From Gordonibacter massiliensis (ex Traore et al. 2017) (GTDB taxonomy: Bacteria > Actinomycetota > Coriobacteriia > Coriobacteriales > Eggerthellaceae), in NCBI GenBank assembly GCA_900170005.1, contig LT827128.1:310001-374000 (forward strand): a DNA stretch of 64,000 nucleotides, read 5' to 3'. Both the position numbers and the translations under genes were made by a program. Positions within the stretch are counted from its first letter, which is position 1, and every line of letters starts with the position of its first letter. The notes below the pieces were generated by a model. It was not told where the DNA came from, made no database searches, and was given only the letters and a program-made list of their open reading frames with translations. Below, piece after piece: positions 45,379 through 54,000 of the stretch.

Positions 45379-46335
45379 TCACACCGTCCTGATACGCGGA
45401 TCGATCAGGATATAGAGCATATCCACGATGATGTTGATGATGATGAACGTGATGGCCACCACCAGCACGACGCCCTGCACGAGCATGGTGTAGCTGGACG
45501 TGATGCCCGAGAGGATGGCCATGCCCATGCCGGGTAGGTTGAAGATAACCTCGATGACCACGGCGCCGCCGATAAGGTAGCCGATGCGCAGGCCCAGCAC
45601 CGTCACGGGCGTGATGAGCGCGTTGCGCAGCACGTTGCGCGCCACCACGACGCTCTTCGGAATGCCGGCACCGAGCGCCGTGCGCACGTAGTCGCGGTCG
45701 AGCTCTTCGACCATGGACGTGCGGATGACGCGCGTGAGCTGGCCCGAAACCGGCACGCCCAAAGCGATGGCCGGCAGCGCCATGCGGGCGAGCCAACCGC
45801 CGGGATCCGAGGTGAGCGCCGGCAGGGGGCCCGAGGCGGGCAGCACGTGCAGCATGGACGAGAACAAGAGGATCATGAGCACCGCCAGCCAGAACGACGG
45901 CGTCGCGATGCACGCGATGGAGAACACGCGGATGATCTGGTCGGGCCATCGGTCTCGGTACAACGCCGAGACCACGCCCAAGATCACCGCCACCACCACG
46001 CCGATGATGAGGCCGAAGAACGTGAGCTGGAGCGTGACGGGCAGCGCCTGGCCGATGCGCTCGGCCACGGAGGCGTTGTTCGCCCCGTACGTGCCCAGGT
46101 CGCCTTGGGCCAAGCCCACCATGTAGTTGCCGTATTGCACGAGGATCGGCTCGTTCAGCCCGTGGTCCTCACGGTACTGCTGGACTTGCGCCTCGGTCGC
46201 GTTCTCTCCCAGGACCGAATACGCTTGGTCGATGGGGGAGAGCGCCATGACGAAGAATACGAGGATGGTGACACCGAATATCATGATCGGCAGCGCTATC
46301 AGGCGTCTCCCGATCATTCTTAGCAGGTTGTTCAC
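45379..46335 (-). CDS. ABC importer permease (DppB type)
   Basis: 318 residues, six membrane helices. Typical segments are LGLNEPILVQYGNYMVGLAQGDLG-like DHGLNEPILVQYGNYM and RTALGAGIPKSVVVARNVLRNALIT, the EAA loop. GTG 46335 has AGGAGG 5 bases upstream; an upstream ATG lacks one. It stops 1 bp before the fusion gene begins. Confidence 0.92.
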   Translation of the reverse strand: MNNLLRMIGRRLIALPIMIFGVTILVFFVMALSPIDQAYSVLGENATEAQVQQYREDHGLNEPILVQYGNYMVGLAQGDLGTYGANNASVAERIGQALPVTLQLTFFGLIIGVVVAVILGVVSALYRDRWPDQIIRVFSIACIATPSFWLAVLMILLFSSMLHVLPASGPLPALTSDPGGWLARMALPAIALGVPVSGQLTRVIRTSMVEELDRDYVRTALGAGIPKSVVVARNVLRNALITPVTVLGLRIGYLIGGAVVIEVIFNLPGMGMAILSGITSSYTMLVQGVVLVVAITFIIINIIVDMLYILIDPRIRTV

Positions 46336-46503
46336 CGCACCCTCCTTTCGCTCTGGACTCTGATCGGTTATCGTTGGCGACCGTTTGTTCTCGCGTGCAT
46401 GGAAGCCATGACCCCTCTTCAAACAGTCAACCTTATTCTATATGACCGCGTGCGGTTTGCCGGTGGAAAATAAGGTGTGAAGCAAGAAAGACGGTGCAGG
46501 TGA

Positions 46504-46541
46504 GCGCGGCGAAAGGCGGCTCGTCGCGCCTTTCGCCGCGC
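46504..46541 (-). other. Perfect 15-bp hairpin between SBP and permease genes
   Basis: GCGCGGCGAAAGGCG and its complement with an 8-nt loop. With the adjacent hairpin it probably stabilises or partly terminates the transcript so that the binding protein is made in excess. Confidence 0.6.
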
Positions 46542-46548
46542 TACCCAT

Positions 46549-46582
46549 GAAAAGGGCCCGCTCCGATGGAGCAGGCCCTTTC
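46549..46582 (-). terminator. Hairpin after the binding-protein gene
   Basis: GAAAAGGGCC-x-GCTCC pairs with GGAGC-x-GGCCCTTTC, 31 nt after the SBP stop; on the minus strand the stem ends in CTTTTC. Probably a partial terminator. Confidence 0.65.
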
Positions 46583-46612
46583 GAAACGCGTTAAACCAAC
46601 AAGGCTGAAACC

Positions 46613-48226
46613 TTACGCCTTGGGGCTGGCGCCCAGGAACACGAGGCCCGTCGTGGCGATGGGCTTGAAGCCGGAGATCATGCTCTCCTGGTAGCCCGTG
46701 GCGATCTGACGGTGGAACAGCGGGTACAGCGGCACCTGCTCGGCCAGAAGGTCGAAGCACTGGTTCCACAGATCCTGCTGCTTGGAGCTGTCGGCCTCGC
46801 GCGCCTGCTGCATGAGATCCTGCAGCTCGGCCCACTTGCCGTCGGCGGCCTTGCTCCAGCACGTGCGGCCCTGCGTCCACACGTTGTCGCCGTACCACCA
46901 GCTCATGAGCAGGTCGGGGTCGTTGCCGAAGCAGGTCGGGTCGCCCGGCGTGAGCATGACGTCGTAGGAGAGCGTCGAGTCGGAGGCGGCGTACTCGCTC
47001 CAGTTGACCTTCTGCTCGTCGATGGTGCACTCGACGCCGACGGCCTTGAGGTCTTCCTGGATCTGCGGAGCGAGGTCCTTGACCCAGTTGTTGTTCACGA
47101 CGAGCGTGAAGGCGAGGTTCTCCTGGCCGGCCTCGGCGAGCAGGCTCTTGGCCTTGTCAACGTCGTGCGTGTAGACCGTGGCGGCCTTGTGGTAGTTGGC
47201 ATGCTCTTCCGGCAGGAAGCCCGTGACCGGGGCGGCATGGCCGTTCAGCTGGTTGGAGATGAGCTTGTCCACGTCGATGGCGTAGTAGAGGGCCTGGCGC
47301 ACGCGGTAGTCGTCGAACGGGGCCTTCAGCGTGTTGAACATGAAGAACGCCTGGTTGAAGCCCTGGGCGTACTCGACGGTGGCGCCGGCGGCGGAGAGCT
47401 GGTCGGCGTTGGCGTCGGGCACGTTCTCCATGACCTGCACCGTGGCCTCCTGCAGCGCCGTCGTGCGGGCGGTGCCGTCGAGCAGGATGTTCCACTCCAT
47501 GGCGTCGGCCGTGGGCTTGTACTGGCCCTCGTAGTTCGGGTTCGGGGCGAACTTGATGGTGCCGCCGTCGTCGCCGTTGACGCTCTCGTACATCCACGGG
47601 CCGGAGCCGATGGGCATGGTCTTGAGCTGGTCCTCGGTGAGGGAGGCGGGGAACACCTTCGCCACGGACAGGCGGTCCTTCAGCAGCGCGAAGGGGTACT
47701 TCAGCTTGATGGTGACCGTCTTGTCGTCCTTCTCGGCAACCGAGTCGATGAACGACAGGAACGCGCCGCAGGTGGCGTCGGCCATGTTGACCTTGAGGGC
47801 GTTCACCACGTCGGCCACGGTCACGTCCGTGCCGTCGGAGAACTTGGCGCCGTCGCGCAGGGCCACTTCGTACTCGGTGTCGGTGACCTTCACCGGCTCG
47901 CCGGCGGCAAGCGCGTTGTAGGTCTTGTAGGTGTGCAGGTCGAGGTCGTAGAGGCCCTCGAACACATGCCACGTGGCGGCCAGCATGAGCGCGGAGCCGC
48001 CGTTCAGGCCCACGGGGTTCACGTTCGTGGACGTGTAGGCGCAAGCGCCCGTCAGGGTGCCGCCCGCAGCGGGGGCGTCGGTTCCGGCGTCCTTCTTCGG
48101 CTCATCGGTCTTCGTGTCGCCGCCTCCGCCGCAACCGGCGAGCGCGAGACCAGCGGCCGTCGCGGCGACGGCGCCCCCCGCAAGGAACGTGCGGCGGGAC
48201 AAAGGTGCTTTCAAAGGCTGTTCCAT
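46613..48226 (-). CDS. ABC solute-binding lipoprotein (SBP family 5)
   Basis: 537 residues. It has a Tat-like signal SRRTFLAGGAVAATAAGLALAGC with the lipobox Cys near residue 32, a Gly/Asp-rich linker, then the family 5 (oligopeptide/dipeptide/nickel) fold: WHVFEGLYDLD, LRDGAKFSDGTDVTVADVVNAL, VRQALYYAIDVDKL. It captures the ligand outside the membrane for the importer encoded next. GGAGGG precedes ATG 48226. By locus context the ligand may be sialic acid or a related sugar, but peptides are equally possible from sequence. Confidence 0.9.
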   Translation of the reverse strand: MEQPLKAPLSRRTFLAGGAVAATAAGLALAGCGGGGDTKTDEPKKDAGTDAPAAGGTLTGACAYTSTNVNPVGLNGGSALMLAATWHVFEGLYDLDLHTYKTYNALAAGEPVKVTDTEYEVALRDGAKFSDGTDVTVADVVNALKVNMADATCGAFLSFIDSVAEKDDKTVTIKLKYPFALLKDRLSVAKVFPASLTEDQLKTMPIGSGPWMYESVNGDDGGTIKFAPNPNYEGQYKPTADAMEWNILLDGTARTTALQEATVQVMENVPDANADQLSAAGATVEYAQGFNQAFFMFNTLKAPFDDYRVRQALYYAIDVDKLISNQLNGHAAPVTGFLPEEHANYHKAATVYTHDVDKAKSLLAEAGQENLAFTLVVNNNWVKDLAPQIQEDLKAVGVECTIDEQKVNWSEYAASDSTLSYDVMLTPGDPTCFGNDPDLLMSWWYGDNVWTQGRTCWSKAADGKWAELQDLMQQAREADSSKQQDLWNQCFDLLAEQVPLYPLFHRQIATGYQESMISGFKPIATTGLVFLGASPKA

Positions 48227-48383
48227 AGGTTTCCCTCCATTCGGTGACGGGGCCTTCCTGCCCCGAGCATACGCGCATGCTTGCGCACGCGCACAACAGC
48301 TCCGCCTATTATGGTGCAAAACCGCTCGAAAATAAAGAACTTGTAAGCTCAATATTGTTCTTACTATTCTAGTAGGAGAATAT

Positions 48384-48431
48384 ATGAACTGGGGAAACGC
48401 ATGTTATCATGCGACGTATGGACAGATGTAA
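48384..48431 (+). CDS. Possible 15-codon leader peptide overlapping vsr
   Basis: ATG 48384 is well placed after AGTAGGAG and encodes MNWGNACYHATYGQM before TAA. It overlaps the vsr start in another frame. The strong ribosome site and the lack of one for vsr suggest coupling or leader control, but the ORF is short enough to be chance. Confidence 0.35.
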   Translation: MNWGNACYHATYGQM

Positions 48432-49002
48432 GCAGATGGTAAACGCCCCGTTTGGTGCGCGTGCACGAGGGGAGTCCTCAGATTCCGAAGAACGCCCGGC
48501 GCGTTTCCTCGCCCGGGTCGAGCTCTTGGCGACCCATGCGCTGCCCGCGCCGGCCCGCGTGGCGCCTCCGCCCGCCTCGAGCGAGGCCGTGCGCAAGTCC
48601 ATGCAGGGCAACAAGCGCAGCAACACGAAGCCCGAGCTGCTGGTGCGTGCTCGGCTGCGGGAAGCGGGGCTCACGGGCTACCGTTTGCAGTGGAAGGTGC
48701 CCGGCCGCCCCGACGTGGCGTGGCCGGGCAAGCGCGTCTGCATCATGGTCAACGGCTGTTTCTGGCATCGCTGCCCGCATTGCAAGCCGCGCCTTCCCAA
48801 AAGCAACGTCGAGTACTGGGTGGTGAAGTTCGAGCGCAACGTCGAGCGCGACGAGCGGAGCCAGGCCGCCCTCGAGGCCATGGGCTGGAAGGTCCATGTC
48901 GTCTGGGAATGCCAGCTGAAGAAGAAGACCATCGACGCCACCATGGCCGAGCTGCTTCCCCAATTGGCCGAGGAGTTGGGGAAGGAATTGAGCTCTTTTT
49001 AA
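48409..49002 (+). CDS. vsr: Very short patch repair endonuclease
   Basis: 197 residues. The Vsr fold begins at about residue 60: RKSMQGNKRSNTKPELLVR, GRPDVAWPGKRV (catalytic Asp), VNGCFWHRCPHC (Cys/His zinc and active-site block) and NVEYWVVKFERNVERD. It nicks T:G mismatches that arise from deaminated 5-methylcytosine. A cytosine methyltransferase is its usual partner, but none is in the window. The N-terminal 55-60 residues are longer than normal and ATG 48409 has no clear ribosome site, so the real start may be later. Confidence 0.85.
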   Translation: MRRMDRCKQMVNAPFGARARGESSDSEERPARFLARVELLATHALPAPARVAPPPASSEAVRKSMQGNKRSNTKPELLVRARLREAGLTGYRLQWKVPGRPDVAWPGKRVCIMVNGCFWHRCPHCKPRLPKSNVEYWVVKFERNVERDERSQAALEAMGWKVHVVWECQLKKKTIDATMAELLPQLAEELGKELSSF

Positions 49003-49109
49003 TAACATATCCCGCTCTCCATAGTCTGGTCACAATTCGCACCGTCGCCGATCACCCGCGCCCCCGTGCATGCCGTCCGCCGCCGCGTCCCTCGAGCCGA
49101 CTAAAGTGC

Positions 49110-49118
49110 GCTGGTATC
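49110..49118 (+). promoter_or_regulatory. Extended -10 upstream of nifJ
   Basis: TGGTATCAT, a TGn-extended -10, lies 150 nt before the nifJ ATG, like the one before rplO. The -35 region is not recognisable. Confidence 0.4.
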
Positions 49119-49267
49119 ATAAGCGGTGTTTTCCCAAGGGAAGGCGAGCGTCAAGCGAGAGGATGGGTGGAGGTCCGTCGGCGCGTCCGCGCCTGCGTAC
49201 CGCATAGCGCTTGTGCGCTCCCGCGCGAGCTTTCGGCCAGAGCAGGTCCCCTTCAAAGGAGAGGTGT

Positions 49268-52200
49268 ATGACGAGAGAATTCAAGTCCATGGACGGCAAC
49301 AACGCCGCAGCGTACGTATCCTACGCGTTCACCGAGGTGGCGGGCATTTACCCCATCACCCCGTCGAGCCCGATGGCCGACCTGGTCGACCAGTGGTCCG
49401 CCGCCGGCCAGAAGAACATCTTCGGCACGAAGGTGAAGGTGTGCGAGATGCAGTCCGAGGGCGGTGCCGCCGGCGCGGTGCACGGCTCGCTGGCCGCAGG
49501 CGCGCTCACCACCACCTACACGGCCTCCCAGGGCCTGCTCCTCATGATCCCCAACATGTACAAGATCGCCGCCGAGCAGCTGCCGAGCGTGTTCCACGTG
49601 AGCGCCCGTACGGTGGCCACGCAGGCGCTTTCCATCTTCGGCGACCATTCCGACGTCATGGCCTGCCGCCAGACGGGCTTCGCCATGCTGGCCGAGACCA
49701 ACGTGCAGGAGGTCATGGACCTGTCCGCCGTGGCGCACCTGGCCGCCATCAAGGGCCGCGTTCCCTTCATCAACTTCTTCGACGGCTTCCGCACGTCCCA
49801 CGAGGTGCAGAAGATCGCCGTGTGGGACTACGACGATCTGGCCGAGATGTGCGACATGGACGCCGTGCGCGCCTTCCGCGATCACGCGCTCAACCCCGAG
49901 CATCCCGCCATGCGCGGCAGCCACGAGAACGGCGACGTGTTCTTCCAGCACCGCGAGGCCTGCAACAGCCACTACGACGCGCTGCCGGCCATCGTCGAGG
50001 ACTACATGCACCAGGTGAACGCCAAGCTCGGCACGAACTACGAGCTGTTCAACTACTACGGCGCCCCGGACGCCGACCGCGTGATCGTGGCCATGGGCTC
50101 GTTCTGCGACGTGGTGGAAGAGGTCATCGACTACCTGAACGCCCACGGCGAGAAGGTGGGCCTGGTGAAGGTGCGCCTGTACCGCCCGTTCGTGAGCGAG
50201 AAGTTCATGGCGGCGCTGCCGGCAACCGTGCAAAAGATCGCGGTCATGGACCGCACGAAGGAGCCGGGCGCGCTCGGCGAGCCGCTGTACATGGACGTGG
50301 TGAACGCGCTTGCGCACGAGGGCCGAGGCGACCTCACCGTGGTGGGCGGCCGCTACGGCCTGGCATCGAAGGACACCCCGCCCTCGTCGGTGTTCGCCGT
50401 GTACAAGGAGCTCGAGAAGGACGCCCCCGCGCGCGAGTTCACCGTGGGCATCGTGGACGACGTGACGAACCTGTCGCTGCCCGAGGATCCCGCGAGCCCC
50501 AACACGGCTGCTCCGGGCACGGTGGAGTGCAAGTTCTGGGGCCTTGGCGGCGACGGCACCGTGGGCGCGAACAAGAACTCCATCAAGATCATCGGCGACC
50601 ACACCGACAAGTACGTGCAGGCCTACTTCCAGTACGACTCGAAGAAGACGGGCGGTGTGACCATCAGCCACCTGCGCTTCGGCGACTCGCCCATCCGCAG
50701 CACCTATTATGTGAACAAGGCCGACTTCGTGGCCTGCCACAACCCCTCCTACGTCACCAAGGGCTTCCGCATGGTGAACGACGTGAAGCCGGGCGGCACG
50801 TTCATGATCAACTGCCAGTGGACGCCGGAGGAGCTTGAGCACCATCTGAACGCCGAGGCGAAGCGCTACATCGCCAACAACGACATCAAGCTCTACACCA
50901 TCAACGCCATCGACCTTGCCCGCGAGATCGGCATGGGCAAGCGCACGAACACCATCCTGCAGTCCGCGTTCTTCACGCTGGCGAACGTGATCCCGCAGGA
51001 CGAGGCCATCCAGTACATGAAGGACGCGGCCACGAAGTCCTACCTGAAGAAGGGCCAGGACGTCGTGGACATGAACCATCGCGCCATCGACGCCGGCGCC
51101 ACCGCGTTCGTGCAGGTGGAGATACCGGCCAGCTGGGCCGACGCCGTGGACGAGGGCGAGCAGCCCGCGCTCGAGGGCCGCGCCGAAGTGGTGAAGATGG
51201 TGCGCGACATCATGGAGCCGGTGGGCCGCATGGACGGCGACCGCCTGCCCGTGTCGGCCTTCGTGCCGCACGTGGACGGCCAGTTCGAGCAGGGTGCCGC
51301 TGCCTACGAGAAGCGCGGCGTGGCCGTGAGCGTGCCCGCGTGGGACGCCTCGACCTGCATCCAGTGCAACCAGTGCGCCTTCGCGTGCCCGCACGCCACC
51401 ATCCGCCCGTTCGCGCTCACCGAGGCCGAGGCCGCGGCGGCTCCGGCGGCCATCACGCTCGTGCCGGCGAAGGGCAAGGCCGCTGCCGGCCTGCAGTACA
51501 CGCTGGCCGTGTCGCCGCTCGACTGCATGGGCTGCGGCGTGTGCGTGAACGTGTGCCCCTCCGACTCGCTTTCCATGGTTCCCACGGAAAGCCAGCTTGA
51601 CCAGCAGGAGGTCTTCGACTACTGCGTGGAGGCCGTGTCCGACAAGCCCGAGCTGGAGGACGCCAGCGTCAAGGGCAGCCAGTTCAAGCAGCCGCTGCTC
51701 GAGTTCTCGGGCGCCTGCGCCGGTTGTGCCGAGACGGCGTACGCCAAGCTCGTCACCCAGCTGTTCGGCGACCGCATGTACATCACGAACGCCACGGGCT
51801 GCTCGTCCATCTGGGGCGGCCCGGCCGCCACGTCGCCGTACGCGGTGAACAAGGACGGCCACGGCCCGGCCTGGTCGAACTCGCTGTTCGAGGACAACGC
51901 CGAGCACGGTCTGGGCATGCTGCTGGGTCACGAGGCGGTGCGCACGCGCCTGGTGGGCAAGCTGGAGGCCATGGCGGCCAACGACAAGACCCCGGCCGAC
52001 ACGAAGGAGCTCATCGCAACGTACCTCGACACGCTGGAGGACGGCGAGGCCAACGCCCAGGCGGCGCGCGCCCTCGTCCCCGCGCTCGAGGCCGCCGCTG
52101 CGGCCGGCTGCCCCGAGGCGCCCGAGGTCCTCGAGGACAAGGACTACCTGGGCGCGAAGTCGTTCTGGATCTTCGGCGGCGACGGTTGGGCCTACGACAT

Positions 52201-52810
52201 CGGCTACGGCGGACTCGACCACGTGCTGGCATCCGGTCAGAACGTGAACGTGTTCGTGTTCGACACCGAGGTGTACTCCAACACGGGCGGCCAGGCCTCC
52301 AAGGCGTCCAACATCGGCCAGGTGGCGCAGTTCGCCGCCGCCGGCAAGGACATCAAGAAGAAGAGCCTCACCGAGATCGCGATGAGCTACGGCTACGTGT
52401 ACGTGGCGCAGGTGGCCATGGGCGCCAAGCCGGCCCAGACCATCAAGGCCATCGCCGAGGCCGAGGCGTACCCCGGACCCTCGCTCATCATCGGCTACTC
52501 GCCCTGCGAGATGCACTCCATCAAGGGCGGCATGGCCAACTGCCAGGACGAGATGAAGAAGGCCGTGGACTGCGGCTACTGGAACCTGTTCCGCTTCAAC
52601 CCGGCCGCCGAGCCCGGCAAGAAGTTCACGCTGGACTCCAAGGAGCCCGCGGGCGGCTACCAGGAGTTCCTCATGAACGAGGCCCGCTACAGCCGCTTGA
52701 CCCGCGAGTTCCCCGAGCGCGCCACCGAGCTGTTCGAGCGCAACGAGCAGGCCGCCATGGACCGCTACGAGCACCTGCTGAAGCTGAAGGACCTGTACGC
52801 TCAGGCGTAG
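49268..52810 (+). CDS. nifJ: Pyruvate:ferredoxin oxidoreductase
   Basis: 1180 residues, a single-chain PFOR. Domains in order: the pyruvate-binding N-terminus (YPITPSSPMADLVDQWS), a central domain, a 2[4Fe-4S] ferredoxin domain (CIQCNQCAFACPHA and CMGCGVCVNVCPSD, near 700-765), then a TPP-binding domain with CAGCAETAYAKL, NATGCSSIWGG and GDGWAYDIGYGGLDHV, plus DTEVYSNTGGQ. It oxidises pyruvate to acetyl-CoA, CO2 and reduced ferredoxin, a main low-potential electron source for anaerobes like this one. AAGGAGAGG precedes ATG 49268. A terminator follows. Confidence 0.97.
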   Translation: MTREFKSMDGNNAAAYVSYAFTEVAGIYPITPSSPMADLVDQWSAAGQKNIFGTKVKVCEMQSEGGAAGAVHGSLAAGALTTTYTASQGLLLMIPNMYKIAAEQLPSVFHVSARTVATQALSIFGDHSDVMACRQTGFAMLAETNVQEVMDLSAVAHLAAIKGRVPFINFFDGFRTSHEVQKIAVWDYDDLAEMCDMDAVRAFRDHALNPEHPAMRGSHENGDVFFQHREACNSHYDALPAIVEDYMHQVNAKLGTNYELFNYYGAPDADRVIVAMGSFCDVVEEVIDYLNAHGEKVGLVKVRLYRPFVSEKFMAALPATVQKIAVMDRTKEPGALGEPLYMDVVNALAHEGRGDLTVVGGRYGLASKDTPPSSVFAVYKELEKDAPAREFTVGIVDDVTNLSLPEDPASPNTAAPGTVECKFWGLGGDGTVGANKNSIKIIGDHTDKYVQAYFQYDSKKTGGVTISHLRFGDSPIRSTYYVNKADFVACHNPSYVTKGFRMVNDVKPGGTFMINCQWTPEELEHHLNAEAKRYIANNDIKLYTINAIDLAREIGMGKRTNTILQSAFFTLANVIPQDEAIQYMKDAATKSYLKKGQDVVDMNHRAIDAGATAFVQVEIPASWADAVDEGEQPALEGRAEVVKMVRDIMEPVGRMDGDRLPVSAFVPHVDGQFEQGAAAYEKRGVAVSVPAWDASTCIQCNQCAFACPHATIRPFALTEAEAAAAPAAITLVPAKGKAAAGLQYTLAVSPLDCMGCGVCVNVCPSDSLSMVPTESQLDQQEVFDYCVEAVSDKPELEDASVKGSQFKQPLLEFSGACAGCAETAYAKLVTQLFGDRMYITNATGCSSIWGGPAATSPYAVNKDGHGPAWSNSLFEDNAEHGLGMLLGHEAVRTRLVGKLEAMAANDKTPADTKELIATYLDTLEDGEANAQAARALVPALEAAAAAGCPEAPEVLEDKDYLGAKSFWIFGGDGWAYDIGYGGLDHVLASGQNVNVFVFDTEVYSNTGGQASKASNIGQVAQFAAAGKDIKKKSLTEIAMSYGYVYVAQVAMGAKPAQTIKAIAEAEAYPGPSLIIGYSPCEMHSIKGGMANCQDEMKKAVDCGYWNLFRFNPAAEPGKKFTLDSKEPAGGYQEFLMNEARYSRLTREFPERATELFERNEQAAMDRYEHLLKLKDLYAQA

Positions 52811-52836
52811 GCGAAGACGTCGCTTCAAACATTAAT

Positions 52837-52868
52837 GAGGCCGCCGGAACAATCCGGCGGCCTCTTTC
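52837..52868 (+). terminator. Rho-independent terminator of nifJ
   Basis: GAGGCCGCCGGA and TCCGGCGGCCTC pair perfectly over 12 bp with an ACAA loop and end in TTTC. Confidence 0.85.
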
Positions 52869-52898
52869 GCATCCGAGCCGTTTTTCGATACCGATCTT

Positions 52899-52965
52899 CG
52901 TAGGGGCGGCCAGCAGGCCGCCCGGAGCGGCACCTTTGCAGCTCGCCATGCCGTGTGGCAAGCGC
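52899..52965. repeat. Dispersed 67-bp hairpin repeat, copy 2
   Basis: It begins CGTAGGGGCG and ends GGCAAGCGC. The centre folds as GGGCGGCC/GGCCGCCC. It aligns without gaps to copy 3 (54803-54869); the hairpin centres differ in sequence but both pair. Confidence 0.65.
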
Positions 52966-52997
52966 ACCGTTTGCTCGCGACCCGCCACTTCCTATCT

Positions 52998-53026
52998 TGA
53001 TGTTGTACAAAAAACGTTGTACAATA
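52998..53026 (+). promoter_or_regulatory. Promoter-operator of the RelB-PIN locus
   Basis: TTGATG (52998-53003) and TACAAT (53021-53026) are 17 bp apart. Two identical palindromes TTGTACAA (53004-53011 and 53018-53025) sit in the spacer and over the -10, where a RelB-type ribbon-helix-helix protein would repress. Confidence 0.75.
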
Positions 53027-53048
53027 AATGCGACCAGGGGAGGAGCCT

Positions 53049-53348
53049 ATGGAAGACTCGATGGTAACGGCACGGATGCTGGCGGAGAAGAAGCGACAGG
53101 GCGCGAGCATCCTCTCGCGAGAGGGCCTGAGCGCTTCGCAGGCAATCAATCTCATGTACGACAAGGTCATCGAGGAAGGCGGAGTGAGCTTCTTGCTTTC
53201 TGATGACGTCCGCCTGCGCGATGAGGAGAAATGGGCTGCTGCGGCGCGCTTTGTCGATTCCCTTTCGACGAAGAACAGCTCGCGTTTAGATGACATGACC
53301 AAAGCAGAGGCGAGACGGGAGCGGCTTCGCTCAAAGGGCTTGATGTGA
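53049..53348 (+). CDS. RelB/DinJ-family antitoxin
   Basis: 99 residues. The N-terminal ribbon-helix-helix shows the family pattern (ASILSREGLSASQAINLMYDKVIEEGGVSF); the charged C-terminal half (SSRLDDMTKAEARRERLRSKGL) should wrap the toxin. GGGGAGGAG precedes ATG 53049. It lies 1 bp before a PIN toxin rather than a RelE/YafQ toxin, which is not the classical pairing. Autorepression through the TTGTACAA pair is predicted. Confidence 0.8.
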   Translation: MEDSMVTARMLAEKKRQGASILSREGLSASQAINLMYDKVIEEGGVSFLLSDDVRLRDEEKWAAAARFVDSLSTKNSSRLDDMTKAEARRERLRSKGLM

Positions 53349-53349
53349 C

Positions 53350-53814
53350 ATGGGCCGTATGAAACTGCTTTTGGACACCAATGTCGTTATCGACTTTCTT
53401 CACGAGCGCGAACCCTATTATCGAAAAACGCGGTTGCTCATGACAGCGGGTCGCGTGGGGGAGTTCAATCTTTGGATAACGTCGTCGCAGATGACTGATT
53501 TGATCTATATTCTGTCCGAGGGTGGGAATCGCTCGCTGCTTCCCCATGTACTCGAGCAGTTGCGAGGGTTGCGGACGTTTGTGAATGTTCATGCCGTGAG
53601 CGACCGGGAAGTCGATCGGATGTTGGCGGCGGCATGGAAGGATCCCGATGATTCGTTGATATTCGAATCGGCGCTGGAGATGGGGGCGGATGCCATCGTC
53701 ACGCGCAACCAGAGGGATTTCGAATCATCGGTTGTTAAGGTAGTCGATTGCGATGAGTTCTTCGCTTGGATGCGCGAGGACTTCGGCTTCGATTACGACG
53801 AGATCGCCATCTAA
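53350..53814 (+). CDS. PIN-domain ribonuclease toxin
   Basis: 154 residues with the acidic PIN residues in LLDTNVVIDFL (Asp9), DDSLIFESALEMGADAIVTRNQRDF (Asp/Glu cluster and TRNxxDF motif). PIN toxins cleave RNA with Mg2+. The ATG is 1 bp after the antitoxin stop, so they are coupled. A second ATG at 53359 is an alternative start. The C-terminus has an extra acidic segment (WMREDFGFDYDEIAI). Confidence 0.85.
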   Translation: MGRMKLLLDTNVVIDFLHEREPYYRKTRLLMTAGRVGEFNLWITSSQMTDLIYILSEGGNRSLLPHVLEQLRGLRTFVNVHAVSDREVDRMLAAAWKDPDDSLIFESALEMGADAIVTRNQRDFESSVVKVVDCDEFFAWMREDFGFDYDEIAI

Positions 53815-53979
53815 TAGGGGCGACCATGTCGTAATCCCGTCGTGGTTCCGGGTATCAGAGCGCGTCGCCCTGAAAAAGCTCATAACAAAGTGGTTGGACA
53901 ATCTCCTAACCCATTGGGGACAGCCTACGTCTTTACGGAGGTGGTTCCATGGTCAGGTTCGTTTTCGCTTCTTGCATAA

Positions 53980-54000
53980 ATGGTAGCGTGATGCTACCAT
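53980..54000 (+). promoter_or_regulatory. Palindromic operator overlapping the mqsR start
   Basis: ATGGTAGC-GTGAT-GCTACCAT is a perfect 8-bp inverted repeat. The mqsR ATG (53999-54001) uses its last two bases. It is the likely MqsA binding site. Confidence 0.65.

Noticed and set aside
49253-52828. 1191-codon open frame antisense to nifJ
   Set aside because: nifJ is fully supported by cofactor motifs; the antisense frame is a GC-driven shadow without ribosome site or domains.
53815-53979. Short open frame between the PIN toxin and mqsR
   Set aside because: It has no ribosome site and its translation shows no recognisable pattern.
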